Assembly: GCF_033568475.1 (NCBI RefSeq)
Contig: NC_133121.1
Span: 2,852,001 to 2,916,000, forward strand
DNA from: Henckelia pumila
Taxonomy: Eukaryota > Streptophyta > Magnoliopsida > Lamiales > Gesneriaceae
DNA: 64,000 bases
Reading direction: 5' to 3'
Shown: positions 1-13,127 of the stretch, piece after piece
Layout: each line of letters begins with the position of its first letter
Position numbering within the stretch: the stretch's first letter is position 1
Position numbers and translations under genes: made by a program
Notes under the pieces: generated by a model
Told to the model about the DNA's origin: nothing
Seen by the model: the letters and a program-made list of their open reading frames with translations, nothing else
The model's database searches: none

Positions 1-808
1 TATTTCTTTACGAAATAATTTAATTATTTGAATCAAACTTATTTAAAATTCGCTGCTTTGAACATTTGGTTAAGGAACTTTATGGTTTTAATTTAATAGG
101 TGGTCGCTACATTGTTTGTATATACATATGCATGTACGATGAAACACATATTATGTTTAAATAATTGTTGAAAATTCATTATATAAATGCCACAATGACT
201 TATATAATATGAAAGGTACGTGTTGCATATGATAATTAACATTGCATTCGCGAACCATAACTAGTCATTCGGTTCATTATCTCATCACATCGAATCAAGT
301 GGTACAAAAATTCACTAAATTTTAACATCAACCATCGAACCTAAAAATTTATGTCAAGTGAATCATATGTTACGGGTACAAAATTAAAGTCCGGGCAAGT
401 TATAAATTTATAATCATGAAGAAGTAATTTTTCATTTAATGATTTTTTATTTATTTATGAACTTCTCCTCGATGAAAAATATTGCATGCTAGCTCTGATA
501 ATTCTATTTAATAGGAAACAGATCATATAAATATACACTTTTTTCAGTTAGGGAAGATTACTGGAACTCAACTCAAATTTAAAGGCGTCGTAAACTTAAA
601 ACTAGACGAGCTATAAGTCATCGACTAAATTTGTGGAAGAATATTAAGCGCAAATTGAAGCTCCGATTAGCATAACGCAAATGAAAACTAATGTTTCAAT
701 AAAATAATAATAATAATTACCCAAATAATAATAATATATAATAAAGTGGACCTAATTAAGTAATTATGCATTATTTGAAAACAGAGACAGAAAATTCTCC
801 AATTCACT
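1..808. other. Intergenic, no gene seen
   Basis: AT-rich DNA downstream of the small membrane-protein gene. I see no coding frame with plant-like composition, no tRNA-like fold and no repeat that I recognise. The last 100 bases probably hold the 3' UTR and poly(A) signal of the gene at 809-1225, since AATAAA-like strings occur on the minus strand there; this is inference. Confidence 0.4.
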
Positions 809-1225
809 TCAAGACTTAACTCTCTGGTGCTGCTGACTTTCAGATACTTGTTCTTCTTCATCCCTGTCTTCCTCGTCGGGCGCCGCCGCCGCCGCCGCCG
901 TGGAAACGTGGCCGGAGGAAGTGTGCTCCACCGGGACGCGCGGCGGAGGAGGGTCGACCCGGCCATTGATGCAAGCCCCGCATTTGCTCTCCACCCAGCC
1001 TTCAAAGTCGTACATCCCACGCCCCATTATCCTCCGGCCCGAACACAGCCTGCCGATCATCACAGCCATGGCACCCAGTATCGTTATCACCGCAAGAACT
1101 CCGATGACGGGCCCGACCGACCCGTGGCCCGAACGGGCCGTGTACGCAGCTTGCTGAGCTGCCTGAAATGGCGGAGCCTGCGAATAAGGGTCCAGCAATG
1201 GCGGACTACTACTGAAACCAGACAT
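809..1225 (-). CDS. Small single-pass membrane protein, plant-specific, unknown function
   Basis: A single-exon frame of 138 residues. The first ATG is at 1225-1223; upstream in-frame codons offer only a TTG, so I start there. The N-terminus is rich in Ser, Pro and Gln. Residues about 37-58 form one hydrophobic segment (GPVIGVLAVITILGAMAVMI), followed by a basic stretch (GRLCSGRR) that favours a cytosolic C-terminal side. A conserved-looking block, DFEGWVESKCGACING, follows and contains two Cys. The tail has an alanine run encoded by a GCC-type triplet tract (880-900) and an acidic stretch. The layout fits a family of short uncharacterised plant transmembrane proteins. No enzyme motif is visible and I assign no function. 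Confidence 0.72.
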   Translation of the reverse strand: MSGFSSSPPLLDPYSQAPPFQAAQQAAYTARSGHGSVGPVIGVLAVITILGAMAVMIGRLCSGRRIMGRGMYDFEGWVESKCGACINGRVDPPPPRVPVEHTSSGHVSTAAAAAAPDEEDRDEEEQVSESQQHQRVKS

Positions 1226-3333
1226 TTTCAAGAAAATAAATATGCTGAGTGGAATAGTATACTCTTTTGAATCTTGATGAGATATTATATGGTTTAGAAA
1301 TCGGTATTTGATTTGAATAAGAATCCCACCATGATTTGCATCAAATGTTTGAATACCAAATCGGAAAGTACAAAATTTGTGGAGCTAGCTGGGAGAGGAG
1401 AAAAATGGGGTTAGAAAATTTTGGAAAGAAAAGTGAATCGAAATGATTAAAGAATATGTCTAGAGGAGGCAATATTTATCTGTTAGATTTTTGTGATTTA
1501 ATTTTTTTTTTTTTTTTTTTTTGCTTTTTGAATGATTAATTATAATGAATTATTGGTCATGCAGGTTTCCATGTATGTATTGTGGTTGAATAAATTTTGA
1601 CCAGATTCGAGGAAATTTTCGGGGATTACGAGCATCGATCGGTCAACATTATTGTCGTTCGTAAATCACAAATATTCAATAATACGATTAATCTAAAATT
1701 TTAATCTAAAACAGGAAATTATATTATAATGTTGGTACGCGACGATAGATCGAGAGTTATATATGGACCGAAGATATATCGGGTTATTTTATGTTACATC
1801 AAGAATATTTCTCTCTCAATTTCAATACTATTAATTGCAGTATGTAGGTTATTTATATTTTTATGAAAGTTGATATCTGTGTTGATATATAATCAAGAAC
1901 TTATAACATTTTTACCACATCATATGAAAGAAATATTTTAAATGTAACATAGAATAATTCACTTATATCGTCTTTACTTTTATTTGTTATTTTTCCTGGA
2001 AATAAATTGGCTTTCTTATTAATAAAGTTAAAAGGCTCTTAAATTCATCCCCACTCTCTCGGTGCATTTCTATATATCCATCCTTTTGATATAGGGATAA
2101 GTGATAACTTACTTACATGCTAAGCAATTAAACTTAGTTCACCATAATTACAATATAACTTATGAAAATACAGTTCATTCGTGAAATCGTCTCGCGAAAA
2201 ATCAATTCATTAAAATTATAACAAGTTAATTTTCAACTTGAAACCCACCCTCAATTAATCACGATGCATTATTATTTAGACTAGGAGAGCAACAACATAA
2301 GAACGTATATCAAAAACCAAGAAATACATGTGCCCAAAGACTCCAAAATTTAGCATAGATTAATGAAATAGGGGTGCCCTTTTTAGAAACATGAAAATGT
2401 TGATATGAAGAAAAATGCCATGACATGAATGAAAAACAAAGGTGTCAGATAATTTTAATCAGCGGAAAGAGTAAGAGAATCTCAGTGCAAATCAAAGAGA
2501 GAATATTTGCATTGGTAATAGCGATGCTCAAAATTATTTTTCCAAAATTTTAATATGATGTTCCACCATTTTATGATTTATGTTAAAGCACAAGATTTTG
2601 AAATTTTATAAAATTATAATTTCTTCCAGTACTGGATGCACTCAGGCTCGTGATTTTATACTTGCATGTGGTGCATTGTTTAAATTTGAAAAATGGGTAC
2701 ATAATAAAATATACATTCTCAAGAACTGCATGTCAATTTTTTATATGGAAAAAGGACAGGATTCTCAATTTATAGTACAAGGGTTTAGTCAAAATCAAAT
2801 GAAATTTCAGCAGCTTTTCACCTTTTTTTATTCATCTTTTGAATCCAAACTCTAAATTGTCTGTTATCTGTTGAATCCATGTGCTTTATTTTATTTTTTC
2901 CCCAGTCGAGTTCTTTCTTTTTTTCCTCGAGTCTTTCATACTATCGAGGCTAGCAAGTCTTGATGATATTTCTTATTAATTCATATATTTTATTTTATGG
3001 GTATATGATATGATATTTAGTCCTAATGATTACAAACGGCACACATAGATATAATTAATTATAAAAGTCCTAAGCTTTTAGAGATTTGTGGAGGAATAGA
3101 GGTGTCTCCTTGTATCAGCTTCTATTTAGTAACAAATATAATAAATAAAATTGGACTTTATTTTTCTAAAACAAAATATTTAGCAATCACTTAAGTTGGT
3201 ACATTAAGTTCATTCTCTACTCCAAACAATGACCAATGAATAATGTGAAAACACTATATACTTCTTTTCTTAAACAATTATATATATATTCTATAAATAT
3301 TTTATATATATTAATTTATATATACTCGACTGT
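1226..3333. other. Intergenic, promoter of membrane-protein gene plus unassigned AT-rich DNA
   Basis: The stretch next to 1226 should hold the promoter and 5' UTR of the minus-strand gene at 809-1225. A poly(T) run lies near 1501-1522. A 91-codon frame at 2580-2855 has low-complexity, Phe- and Lys-rich composition and no motif; I do not call it a gene. Short TA-rich strings occur at 3281-3325. I see nothing else. Confidence 0.4.
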
Positions 3334-5692
3334 TTAACTTGAATGGACAGGGATACTAAGTGGCTTCCCCCTCCCCATGGTGAAGCCCCTTGTTCCATCC
3401 GGCATTCTTGGCCCTTTCGTGTTCTGTCTACCAGATATTTCTCCCAAAAATGAGCAGCTCGAGCTCGAATTTGTCGTTGGCAGGCTTCGTGCGGTTTGGA
3501 GTTGGCTACGAGGCTTGGTTTTTGCGCGGTTTTTAGCCCAGATTTTCTTCGATCCGGCTGAACTTTCCTCAGCCTACACCAAGTTTTTGAGATCACTTAA
3601 CACATTAACATGTAACACATGTACATTAAAATGGCTCTGTTCTTAGTGATGTGTGACAAATAAATTTAACAAGTTGATCATATAGCAGAAGATTTGAAGC
3701 GTTAATTCATATACTTGTCACATTTTGGTAGTAATAATTTAATGTCATTAGTAAGGAATTAAGTATTGACCTCGAATGATTCTGTAACGTTTGCCCGAGA
3801 GGATGAATCTTCCTCGTGAGACATCGACCCTTCATCGTGGTCCAGATATCCTTCGAACTCTGATTTTCTGTTCTTTAGCACGGATTTTGGCTGCACAATG
3901 TAACTTAACAGATTGAATTCATTTTCTCCAAAAACCAATTTATGAACAAAAAGGGACTTTCTTTTGTTCTGTTTTGTCTTTAATTTCCAAAAAAGTAAGC
4001 TTTATGAACATACCGAACGTCTCAGCATCACTCTCACACGCATGCCTTCTCTCCAGTTTCTTTCATCATTCAGTTTCTCAGCCTGGTGAAAGAAGGAGAT
4101 CATTATTATCAAACAAAATATAACAAACATAATTATAGTCATTTGAAGATCAAAAGGTGAGAACATATTCACACACCGCTTTTTCGGCTGTTCGATGGTT
4201 CTCATATTCTACTAATGCATGGAGCTGCAAAGAAATTAGTAAATCAGATAAGCACAATGGAAATAAAGTTTTTATCACATTCAATGACCCATCTACTATA
4301 ATCTCGAGTCCACCCCTTTTTACCTTGTTGCTGATGACTAAATCGCCTTTGGAAGAACGTGAAGCGTTTGGATCCTGTGGTTGACATATTCGAATTGCTT
4401 TGATGCTGCAAATCATCACAAAAATTTAGATTATTGCGTGCATCCGCTAAATTGACAAGAAAAGCAAAATAAATTAGCAAGATGCACGATATTGATCTTT
4501 ACAGTACCTTCCAACCACATTGAAAATTTTCTCAATGTTCTGATGTGAGTGATCATCAGGTAGATTTTCTGCTATAACCGTGCGTAACTGCGTGATAAAA
4601 TAACGATCAAACTAACACCTGTTTGCATAAAAATTCTCAACTAATTTTAAATACTCATCACTTGTTTTTATCAAATTAACATGTGTTAATTTGGTTACAT
4701 GTGTATACCTGCAGCTCCTCTTTCTCTTTCTCAGTAAAGGGCTGTTTTCGTTTCACCTTCTTCCCATCATGGCTTACAATCTAATCAACAAACACCACGG
4801 TCACGTTACGACGTATACTAAAACAATGTGTTGCTTCATATCATGGTCGGAAAACCAACCAGTTTCGAAGAGGAACGGAGAGATTCTGCCATGATTTGGT
4901 GGCTGACATTCAAGGATTTGAGTTTCTTTGTCGACGAAATGATGTTCATTGGAACTGTTAGAAAATGCACATCATCATTTATTGATTTTATTCATCAGAC
5001 GATATATAACACATTGAAACTAAAAAAAAAAATTGTCGTAAAATGTCCTCACCGAAGCCTTCGGGATCTTTGTTGACATGTTTCACAAAGGATTCATTGG
5101 CTAGCAAGCTCATGTCACTAAATTGATATTCCACCTGATGTAATACATGCAACAAATACAAATGTAAATTTTTACTCTGAAAGCATTCTTATAATGAGGA
5201 TATATAATAAGAATTGATTGCATATGGATTATTAAGAAAACATGTAATGCGTGTTATAATATTTCATTTCAATGCAAGAAGTATATATACTTGTTTTATA
5301 ATCTTCTTCTTGAGCTCCTCGGAGATGGCGGCGTTGTTTTCCTTTTCACGGTGTTGTGGCAGAGCACCGGCGGCCATCTTCGCCGCCGCCTTGACATTGG
5401 GCTTCTGGTCGGAAACCAATGGGACATTACAGGTTTCTTGACCCGCAGCAACGTAAATCCAACTCCCGCCACTACTGTTCCCATCAATATACGGCAGACA
5501 AGGGAAGAAATACCCCATCATGGACACCTCCGCCGGCTGCAACCTCGGCACAAACTCCGGCGCCGCCGCGTTGAATTTGAACGTGCCGCCGCCGATCATT
5601 CCCTCCCCCTTGGCCTCCTCCTCATACGCATCGGCGAAAACCTGGAGATCGTCCCCGATATCAACACCTTTCTTCATGACCAGTTGCGCCAT
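3334..5692 (-). CDS. LARP6: La-related protein 6, PAM2-containing type (LARP6B/C-like)
   Basis: An RNA-binding protein of the La-related family. I could join ten exons in frame with GT-AG introns: 5692-5291, 5134-5053, 4954-4860, 4780-4709, 4587-4508, 4405-4324, 4224-4177, 4082-4014, 3890-3771 and 3573-3334, giving 429 residues. Residues 38-49 (FKFNAAAPEFVP) match a PAM2 motif, which binds the MLLE domain of poly(A)-binding protein. The La motif spans about 123-210 and includes QFSDMSLLANESFVKHV and SSTKKLKSL. An atypical RRM follows at about 218-310 (LRTVIAENLPDD ... LHALVEYE). The extreme C-terminus carries the plant LARP6 signature GPRMPDGTRGFTMGRG at about 404-419. In Arabidopsis, PAM2-bearing LARP6B and LARP6C bind poly(A)-binding protein and act in mRNA fate; a similar cytosolic role is inferred. 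The weakest joint is the donor at 3770 (GAG|GTCAAT), supported because the following exon restores the family C-terminus. ATG at 5692 is the first of the frame. Confidence 0.93.
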
Positions 5693-6318
5693 TTTTCTTT
5701 CTTCCTTTTATTTTTAATTAATAAAGAAAACAAAAGGGTTGTGAAATGATTCCTTGAATCTGTTCTCGGAACATTTAATGTGATGAATTGTTCGCAGTGG
5801 TGGGATTATTAAAGCAAACACGTCGAGGGAGTGGCTTGCGTGTATGGGATTTTCACCATTGTTTTTGGCAGTGAAAAAATGAAGAAGAATTGATGTTTTC
5901 TCCTGAATTTTAGTGAGTGAGTGATTGAATTCAACGGGGAGAATGAATATTGTTTACTGGTTTAATTTCTCTTTACGTATTGACGGTGGTATTTCTTGGG
6001 TTTGACCAAATATGTTTTTCAAAGGTTCGGAGAATACGAGGTCTCAAATACACACGTGGCAGTTATCTTCCATTAGGTAATATTATTTGAGGTGGGCTTT
6101 TGTCGATATTAAAGTTATTGGGCCCGAACCATTAAAAACATATGTGGGTGGTTAAAATTCGATTACGTGATCCATTAGAGTTGATGTATACAATGATTTA
6201 TTTTATAAAGATCTTATTTAAGATGTTAACTTCCAATAGTCTATGTATTACATTCAAAGCAATCCAAACCAAGTAGTGAAAATAAAGCAATTGTGTGACT
6301 TAGGGGACTAAACGAATC
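5693..6318. other. LARP6 upstream region
   Basis: Promoter-side DNA of the minus-strand LARP6 gene, with no other gene seen. A CACGTGG string at 6053-6059 resembles a G-box core (CACGTG), about 360 bp upstream of the start codon. Its function is not shown by sequence alone. Confidence 0.35.
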
Positions 6319-7414
6319 CAGGGCCGATTTTAATAATTTTTGGGTTTGAGTTCATCTTTAAAAAAAGGCCTCTAATTCATAATGTATGTTAATATTTATT
6401 TTAGTTGCATAAAAATTTTTCGAATTAAATCAATATATTAAAGACAATAAAAAAAAATTAAACACGCGATATTCAAAATATTTCTATTGTATTTAAATAA
6501 TAAGATCAAACATGTCCAAAATGATCACTAAAAACAAATTACTTATTGATATTCTCAGCTTGATTTTGAATTAATTCTTTAATTTTTAGCTTTTTTTTCT
6601 TTTTTTAAAACTCAGGCATGTACTTGGGAGGCATGATTGACATAAAATTCAACAGTTTGACTTAAAATTAATTCTCCAAATAACATGATTAGATTTAACA
6701 TTTGCCCCCTAATGATCTATGTATGTAAACTGAATGAAAATACTAAAAATAAGATAATTAAAAATTACAAGCAAAAAATTCGGTAAAACCCAAATTAAGT
6801 TTGAAAAATGTATGATACTTTTTTTTTCACTTGTCATCATCGAGACCTTGAGTTTAGTCTGGATAAGCATCACAAACAAAAGAAGGTGAATAAATGCATA
6901 AAGTTATCACTTATAGAATGACATCTAGTAATGGAATCGACCACTCGAATGGACAAATGAGCAAATCAAGAATGATAAAGAATAATCAAATGATTATGAA
7001 CTATTCCCATCCTATGAAATCAAAATTGACAAAATTTTACATCGGCTATTACCATAATCAACAAAGTCAATAGACAATAGAGACAAAACAAAGACATGAA
7101 AATCACAATTAAAAAAAATCAAAACCACGAAGATAGCCAATGCAACTCACGTGAAGAACAAAAAAGTCATTAAAAAAATCATTATATCCATATCTATATG
7201 CATACAGTGAGAGAAAAAGTAAATCCTTCAAAACAAATCTGTTATGCGAGCAGTATTACTTCTGGTTTGGAAAAAAGTTGATGTATAAAAAATTTAAATT
7301 AAATACTACTATATATATATAATGGGTTTTAAAAAAAATTATGGGCCCTTAAAAATTATGGGTCTGAGTCAATTGACTATTTGGACTCCACATAGGAACG
7401 GCCCTGAACGAATC
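6311..7414. mobile_element. Non-autonomous hAT-type DNA transposon with 8-bp target duplication
   Basis: The element runs from 6319 to 7406 (1,088 bp). It begins CAGGGCCG and ends CGGCCCTG, a perfect 8-bp terminal inverted repeat of hAT type. It is flanked on both sides by AACGAATC (6311-6318 and 7407-7414), a perfect 8-bp target-site duplication, which is the hAT signature. Subterminal stretches are partly complementary. No transposase frame is present, so it must have been moved in trans. The perfect duplication suggests a fairly recent insertion. Confidence 0.88.
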
Positions 7415-8454
7415 AAATTGAGCCAAATGTCAAAAAATAATAATAATTAAGAATCGAATTTGTTTAAAAAAACAGTTCTATATGTTCAAGTTTAGCTCAA
7501 ATTTGATAAATTTTATACGAATCAAATATTTATCGAGTCCAAAAAATCTCACAAAGACATGAACCAATAATCAAATTTTTATTTTTATAATTTAAAATAA
7601 TCATATTACTATAATTTAAAAATTATTATCAAAAAATAAATTTAAAGCATTTAATTTGAATATAATCTGTAATTCTTTATAGTTTCTACGAACAAATGAT
7701 CTAAAACAAAAAATTTAATATGTTGCATACATAGCGTGCATAAAGACGCTAATATTAATAAGGTAATGGATCAGAGTAATTAAATTATTTGCAATTTATC
7801 AATAATTACAAAATCTCATCTAATTTTAAAATTTTTAAAAGTACTAAATATTCGTTTGTATGTTAATTTTGACTTTTAATATTCAATTCATGACATGATC
7901 ATGAAAGTAATACGAAAATTAATAAACATAAATATATATATACATATATACGTATGTATACATATCGCGTGTTGAAGATATTAGCTGTATTATTTTTTTT
8001 AAAAAAAAATTAATATATGTTGTTATGCTTTTTTTCTATATGATCATCTTCTACCATTAGTATGAAGACATCTCTACGTGATTTGAAATAAGGATAAGGT
8101 AGTGATCTTCAATGGAATAAGTCTTTCCAACTAAACCATTATTATTCATCCATTAAAAAATTCTTTTGCGTAGAATAGATACCCTAGTTGACAAATAAAA
8201 TAAGATAACTAATGGACATCCATAAAAAATTTTGTAAAAAAGTTAATAAGGAGCCCATAAAAGAACCATCGAGCATAATAAAAACCCTAAAGTTAATTAC
8301 TATCTATTTCATTATCGGAAACTTTCACACAACATTTTTTCGCCATCTTTATCAATGTGGGCCTCATTCATTATATAATGTCCTAAAGATTCTTGCTCCA
8401 TTATTTTGTTTGCGAAAGTGATTCTTTGTCGAAGAGTTTTGGATAAACATTATT
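7415..8454. other. Intergenic, nothing recognised
   Basis: Strongly AT-rich DNA with TA-rich tracts near 7930-7965. I see no gene, RNA or element boundary in it. Confidence 0.35.
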
Positions 8455-9647
8455 GTTGGGTAGTCAATTATGAAGATCAAAGAAATATCATGAATTATTA
8501 TATGAAATAATATCTCTATTGGTTGAAGGTCTTTTGGATGGTTTCAAAAGTAAAACCATGAGAGTTTGTGCTCAAAATGGATAATATCATATCAATGTGA
8601 GATATTGGTTTTCGTTGTTCCAACAAGTGGTATCAGAGCAATGGTCTGATCGAGCCAAGTGAGAGGAATCTTCGGAGACTTGAACGAAGGAGGTGCGGCT
8701 CTCGGTAAAATCTGTGACAAGCTCTCGAGACGGTGATGCTCACGGCATGTTGTCATGGACTTAGTCCTTCTAAGATCACGTGCGAGCTTTTCTCCTTGAC
8801 TTAACCTCTCGCGAGTACTAGCAAAACAGCCTTCGTTGCGCAAGTGTGTGTAAGTGTCTGAGTAAGAACACAAAATAACTTGGAGAATGCTTTATATTGC
8901 TTTCCAACTTGGCCTTTTACAAATAAGCCCTTTGTTGCGCAAGTGTGTGTAAGTGGTTGAGTAACGCCCTCGCGAGTACTAGCAAATCGTTGCGCATGTG
9001 TGTGTAAGTGTTTGAGTAAAAACACAAGATAACTTGAAAAATGTTTTATATTGCTTTCCAACTTGGCCCTTTACAAACCAGGGCTTCACCCTTTTTATAG
9101 TAATGGTTTCTACAATAAATGACTAAGATTGTTTTGATCATACGGTGGAGATTAACTCTCCAGAAGCTTTTGCATCTATGAGATTCTAGATTGTTCTTTC
9201 TATAAGCTTCTATACTCTCATACATTCTAGAGAGTTCTACGCAACTCTATAACATGAATAATATAGAGACTTCTAGAATTTATGCAACCTCTACCATGCA
9301 CCATGCTTCAGAGTCTTCTGGAATGCGCACGATGGTGCTGGTGCATGACAGTGCGCTCCAACACATTGAAGTGAAGTGGTCTCGATTGGAGGACGGATTG
9401 GGAGGCCAGGCCCGGATCATGTGAATAATGGTGGGACTTCGTTTGAGGGGATAATTGTTGGGCAGTTAACCAAAGTCCCATATTGAAAGATCAAAAAAAG
9501 ATTATGTGTTACAGTGTTAATATATGGAATAATATCTCTATTGGTAGAAGACTTATTGGGTGGTTTCGAAATCAAAATCATAAAGACTTGTGCCCAAAGT
9601 GGATAATATCATATCAACCTAACATATCAAATTCTGTTGGTCCAACA
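8455..9647 (+). mobile_element. TRIM-like LTR retrotransposon fossil, non-coding
   Basis: Two similar terminal repeats bound the element: 8455-8625 and 9456-9647, both opening TGTTGGG and closing CCAACA. The first is followed two bases later by TGGTATCAGAGCA, the usual plant primer-binding site complementary to initiator tRNA-Met. A purine-rich stretch (GAGGGGATAA) lies just before the second repeat. The five bases outside the ends, ATTAT and ATTAC, look like a slightly decayed target duplication. The interior of about 830 bp carries no gag or pol, so the family is terminal-repeat retrotransposon in miniature or a small LARD. The interior holds a local duplication: blocks near 8836-8916 and 8989-9068 match, with a shorter piece near 8934-8963. 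The two terminal repeats have diverged visibly, so the insertion is old. Confidence 0.82.
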
Positions 9648-11075
9648 ATTACAATAGCTTGCATTTATTTAAAGTTAATCAATACTTGTCTCAACTAAAA
9701 ATTCAATTTACTTCTGTTTATTAAAATTTATTTTGACAGCTTAGCTTGCGCCAGAAGATATGGATTTGAATTTGAAATCATTCGGGATAACTCGAAAAAT
9801 AAATAAATGGGATATGAAATTCATAATTAAATGAATTTAATTAAAAAAAAATTGCATGGCATATATTATTATAAATTTGTAATAATTGTACTTCAAATCC
9901 ATCCATCCAAATCAAACTTTAACGTACGTCCATGAAAAATGTTTAAATGAGCTCCATTTTCGTATGTTGAAATTGAAGCATGAAAATGTACTAAATTATC
10001 TTTTAGGATTTCAAATCCTTTATTTAATTTTGAACTAAATCCTTAATGTGAATTTGAGGTCTTTAAGCTGTCGAACCGATCTTTATAAGTTAAAAGTAAT
10101 GAATAAGTAGTATCTTATGAAACAATATTATTTATTTATATTCATAAGATATGTCAATCTGATCTAATAAAAAATAATATTTTTAATATAAAAATAATAT
10201 TTTTTAAAAAAATTGGATGAGAATCATGACTTTTATGTCGTTTTGAAGAAACCTTTCTAAAAAGCTAATATTAATCTAATATAAGAATTTCATATTCCAA
10301 CGTTGATTAAATCAAGATTCTCCCATTTGAACCATCCTTTATCTTCACATTTATATGTACTTTGTTTGTATGTGGATTCCAACAATAAAGTCAAGAGATT
10401 TTTAAAAACCTTTTGATTCCAAAAATTTGCCTTGGCTACAAAAAAACAAACAACATTGATTATCCTTATCTCTTCAAAAGATTACAAATTGACCGATTCC
10501 AACTAATTGATTTTTATCACAATAATTAATTGAAATAATAATGTTACTATACTATACTAGTATCCTAGGGAGATTCTAACTTATCTTTGTCTTGCATAAC
10601 CTTCTTTCCATATAATAAATATTAAATACTATCATCCTATTTTGCTGAACAATTCAACACATTCAGATTGCATTTTAATGGATAAGATTCTTGAATATTT
10701 TTTTATTTTTTATTTCAAAAAGCATCCCCATAAATTTTGGCAATTGATAATAAATATTAATTCAGAAAAACTCCGAAAAAAAATAAGAAAGAAAAATGTC
10801 ACAGGATTCAAAACTGCACTAAAAGGAGAGATTCAGCTCATATGCATCGATAGCTGGAATTGGTTAAAAGTTGTTCACTCTTAAAGAAAACAAAGCCGGA
10901 AAATAAATCTAAGCCTGCAAAAATTTCATTACTCTGCCTCAACAATAATGATAGTTAAATGTTTATATATTGTATATTTTATTTTTCATATATGATCAAC
11001 GCCGCCTCTTCCATATGCACCTCTGTACCCGGAAAACTTAAGGTGAAAAAATTAACGACCATCTCTTTCTCTCCT
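9648..11075. other. Intergenic, nothing recognised
   Basis: AT-rich DNA with a probable 3' UTR of the HHO-type gene in its last 100 bases. An 80-codon plus-strand frame near 10642-10884 is Lys- and Ile-rich without any motif and I treat it as chance. Confidence 0.35.
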
Positions 11076-13127
11076 TCATAATGTAATTTGATTCTTCCAA
11101 CTCTGAGACTCGAACTTTTCATCGTCTTCGTCATCTTCGTCGTCCATGCTGTGGCCTCCTGTTACCTTCATATGGGCCTGAGGGGATCCAGATTGGGAAT
11201 TTCCCAGCCTTGAGGATTCACTATACTGTTCTTTGGACATCCACATACCTTCAAGAACGGCAGGATCGGTGGAGGGGTGGCTTGTAGAAACTTTACGAGT
11301 GTGAAGCCGATATTTCTGAATCAACACAGAATCCAGCAATGTTAGAATTGACATTTCTTTACACAAAAAAGTGGAGCTATGTAAAGAAGGAAAAGGAAGG
11401 AAGATCAAACGCACTTGCAAATGACTCTTCACTTCATCATTAGATAGACCATCAACTTGCATAAGCTCTCTAATTTGTTTAGGAGTCGCAGCTGCATTGC
11501 ACAAGGCAAGATAGGATTAGATGAGCTTCCAAAAATAAACCACTACATGATTTTCATTTTCATTCAAGAAAAGCATCCTTCATCGCTATATCATTTGACA
11601 CTCTACAGTTTGCTGTTGCGGATCATAACATAGCTGGAGCAGAAAAACTCATCCAAGACTAACCAAAACAAACAGGTTTTTTAATCATAAATTTGATCAA
11701 AATCAAACAAGACAAACACAAATTCTTGGAATTTTACCAAGAATCCATGCCTAAGACAGACAATAGTGTTTATAGTAAATATTAGAGCAAAAGAAAGAAA
11801 ATGACTTCGCCAAAGGAAATAACTGATCGTGATAGCATAGAAATGTAACAAATAACCATTAATTCACAACCTTGGGCACCTCCAAGCTGCTGCAGGGCAT
11901 CGATAAACCGGCGATGCAACTCAGGTGACCAGCATCTCCTTTGCTTCCTAGTCATCTGCTGATGCTTCTGTCGAGCCCGTAAATTCGATTGATAGTCAGT
12001 GGCAGAAGAGGACCCTGATTTGCTACAACTCGATTTAGAGCTAAAACCAACAGAATCAATGTCCTCGCCTGGATTCTTGATCCTAACAACACGAGGCGTA
12101 AGCCCATTGAGTTCATCACGGTCTTCCTTCACCATCATTGCCATGGGAAAGTTATTCCGCCCCTTAAACGGGACAAATGCCGTACCTATGGCCATGTTCA
12201 TACCACTCCTAGGTATACTGTTCATCATCGGTGGATTCATTTCCTCTTCAACACCCTAATGACCAAGAGAATAAAACACCAAGAAACCTTTTTACGCCAT
12301 GTCCCAGTAAAAACAGGATTCACAAATTCCGCTGTACCTTGATTTTGTCGAGATTTAAGGTTTGATTATCGTTGCCGGAACCAGAATTTGGATGATGATT
12401 CTGATCGATTGGGTTGCATAACTGCACGGAGCTCATCCAGTTCATTTTATCAATGCCGTTAACGTCATTTTCTTTACCGATCTCATTTTTCTCTTCTTTT
12501 TCATCATTGCTTCTCTTCAATGGAATGAATTCTTTCAACACTGGTGTCGCCTTAGGTATCTTATACTGCTCTAACTCTTCCTTCATTATCACCATCGCTG
12601 CAATAGCAATCGCAAAACCCAGATATCAAAAAATCAATCTTACGACATAATTTTTTTTTTTAAAAAAAAAAAAGTGGAACAAAGATCACAAATGAACATC
12701 GCAACAATCCCATTAATCGAGAATCCAAAAGCAACAGAAAAAAATAAATAAACAAATTAGCTAAAACCCACACGTGAAAGAGAGATTTTTCTAAAAAAAA
12801 ATTACAAGGATAAAGCCCGTTTACCATTACGTTCGTCTCCGAGATCAACAGCTCGATAAAATGTCTACTCTAATAGTTCAAGAATCCTACATATAATCGA
12901 AGAAACAACTCACCATCATTGACGATGCGCGTGCAAAGAGGCAGTTCCCTTTTAAAAACCTCAATCTTCTTAATCTCGACTTGAAGCCCATAAACGTAAT
13001 CACCAATCTTGGCCATCCTCTCAGATTTATCATGAATCCTCGAAACCTGCGTGAGAAACCCCCCGATCGACGGTGCCGATAAAACCCTGCGATCCAAGCT
13101 CAGCTCCGATGCCATCAATGAACCCAT
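11076..13127 (-). CDS. GARP (G2-like) transcription factor, HHO/NIGT1 family, HHO5/HHO6-like
   Basis: Five exons join in frame: 13127-12914, 12597-12338, 12255-11871, 11491-11415 and 11315-11076, giving 391 residues. The ATG at 13127 is the first true ATG; the frame extends 7 codons further only through a TTG. The N-terminus has ELSLDRR, typical of the HHO5/HHO6 branch, then a helical segment ending [16 protein letters not shown], which is the conserved N-terminal hydrophobic domain of NIGT1/HHO proteins. The single-repeat GARP DNA-binding domain spans about 262-319: [20 protein letters not shown], then [20 protein letters not shown] and [11 protein letters not shown]. The C-terminus is acidic (DDEDDEDDE). 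Family members are nuclear repressors in nitrate and phosphate signalling or in floral patterning; which role applies is not visible here. A TATATATA string at about 13185-13197 lies 58-70 bp upstream of the ATG and could be the TATA box. Confidence 0.93.

Noticed and set aside
827-1270. Plus-strand frames over the small membrane-protein gene
   Set aside because: They are shadows of the minus-strand gene caused by its GC-rich codons.
2580-2855. 91-codon plus-strand frame
   Set aside because: Low-complexity composition, no motif and no supporting splice structure; consistent with chance in AT-rich DNA.
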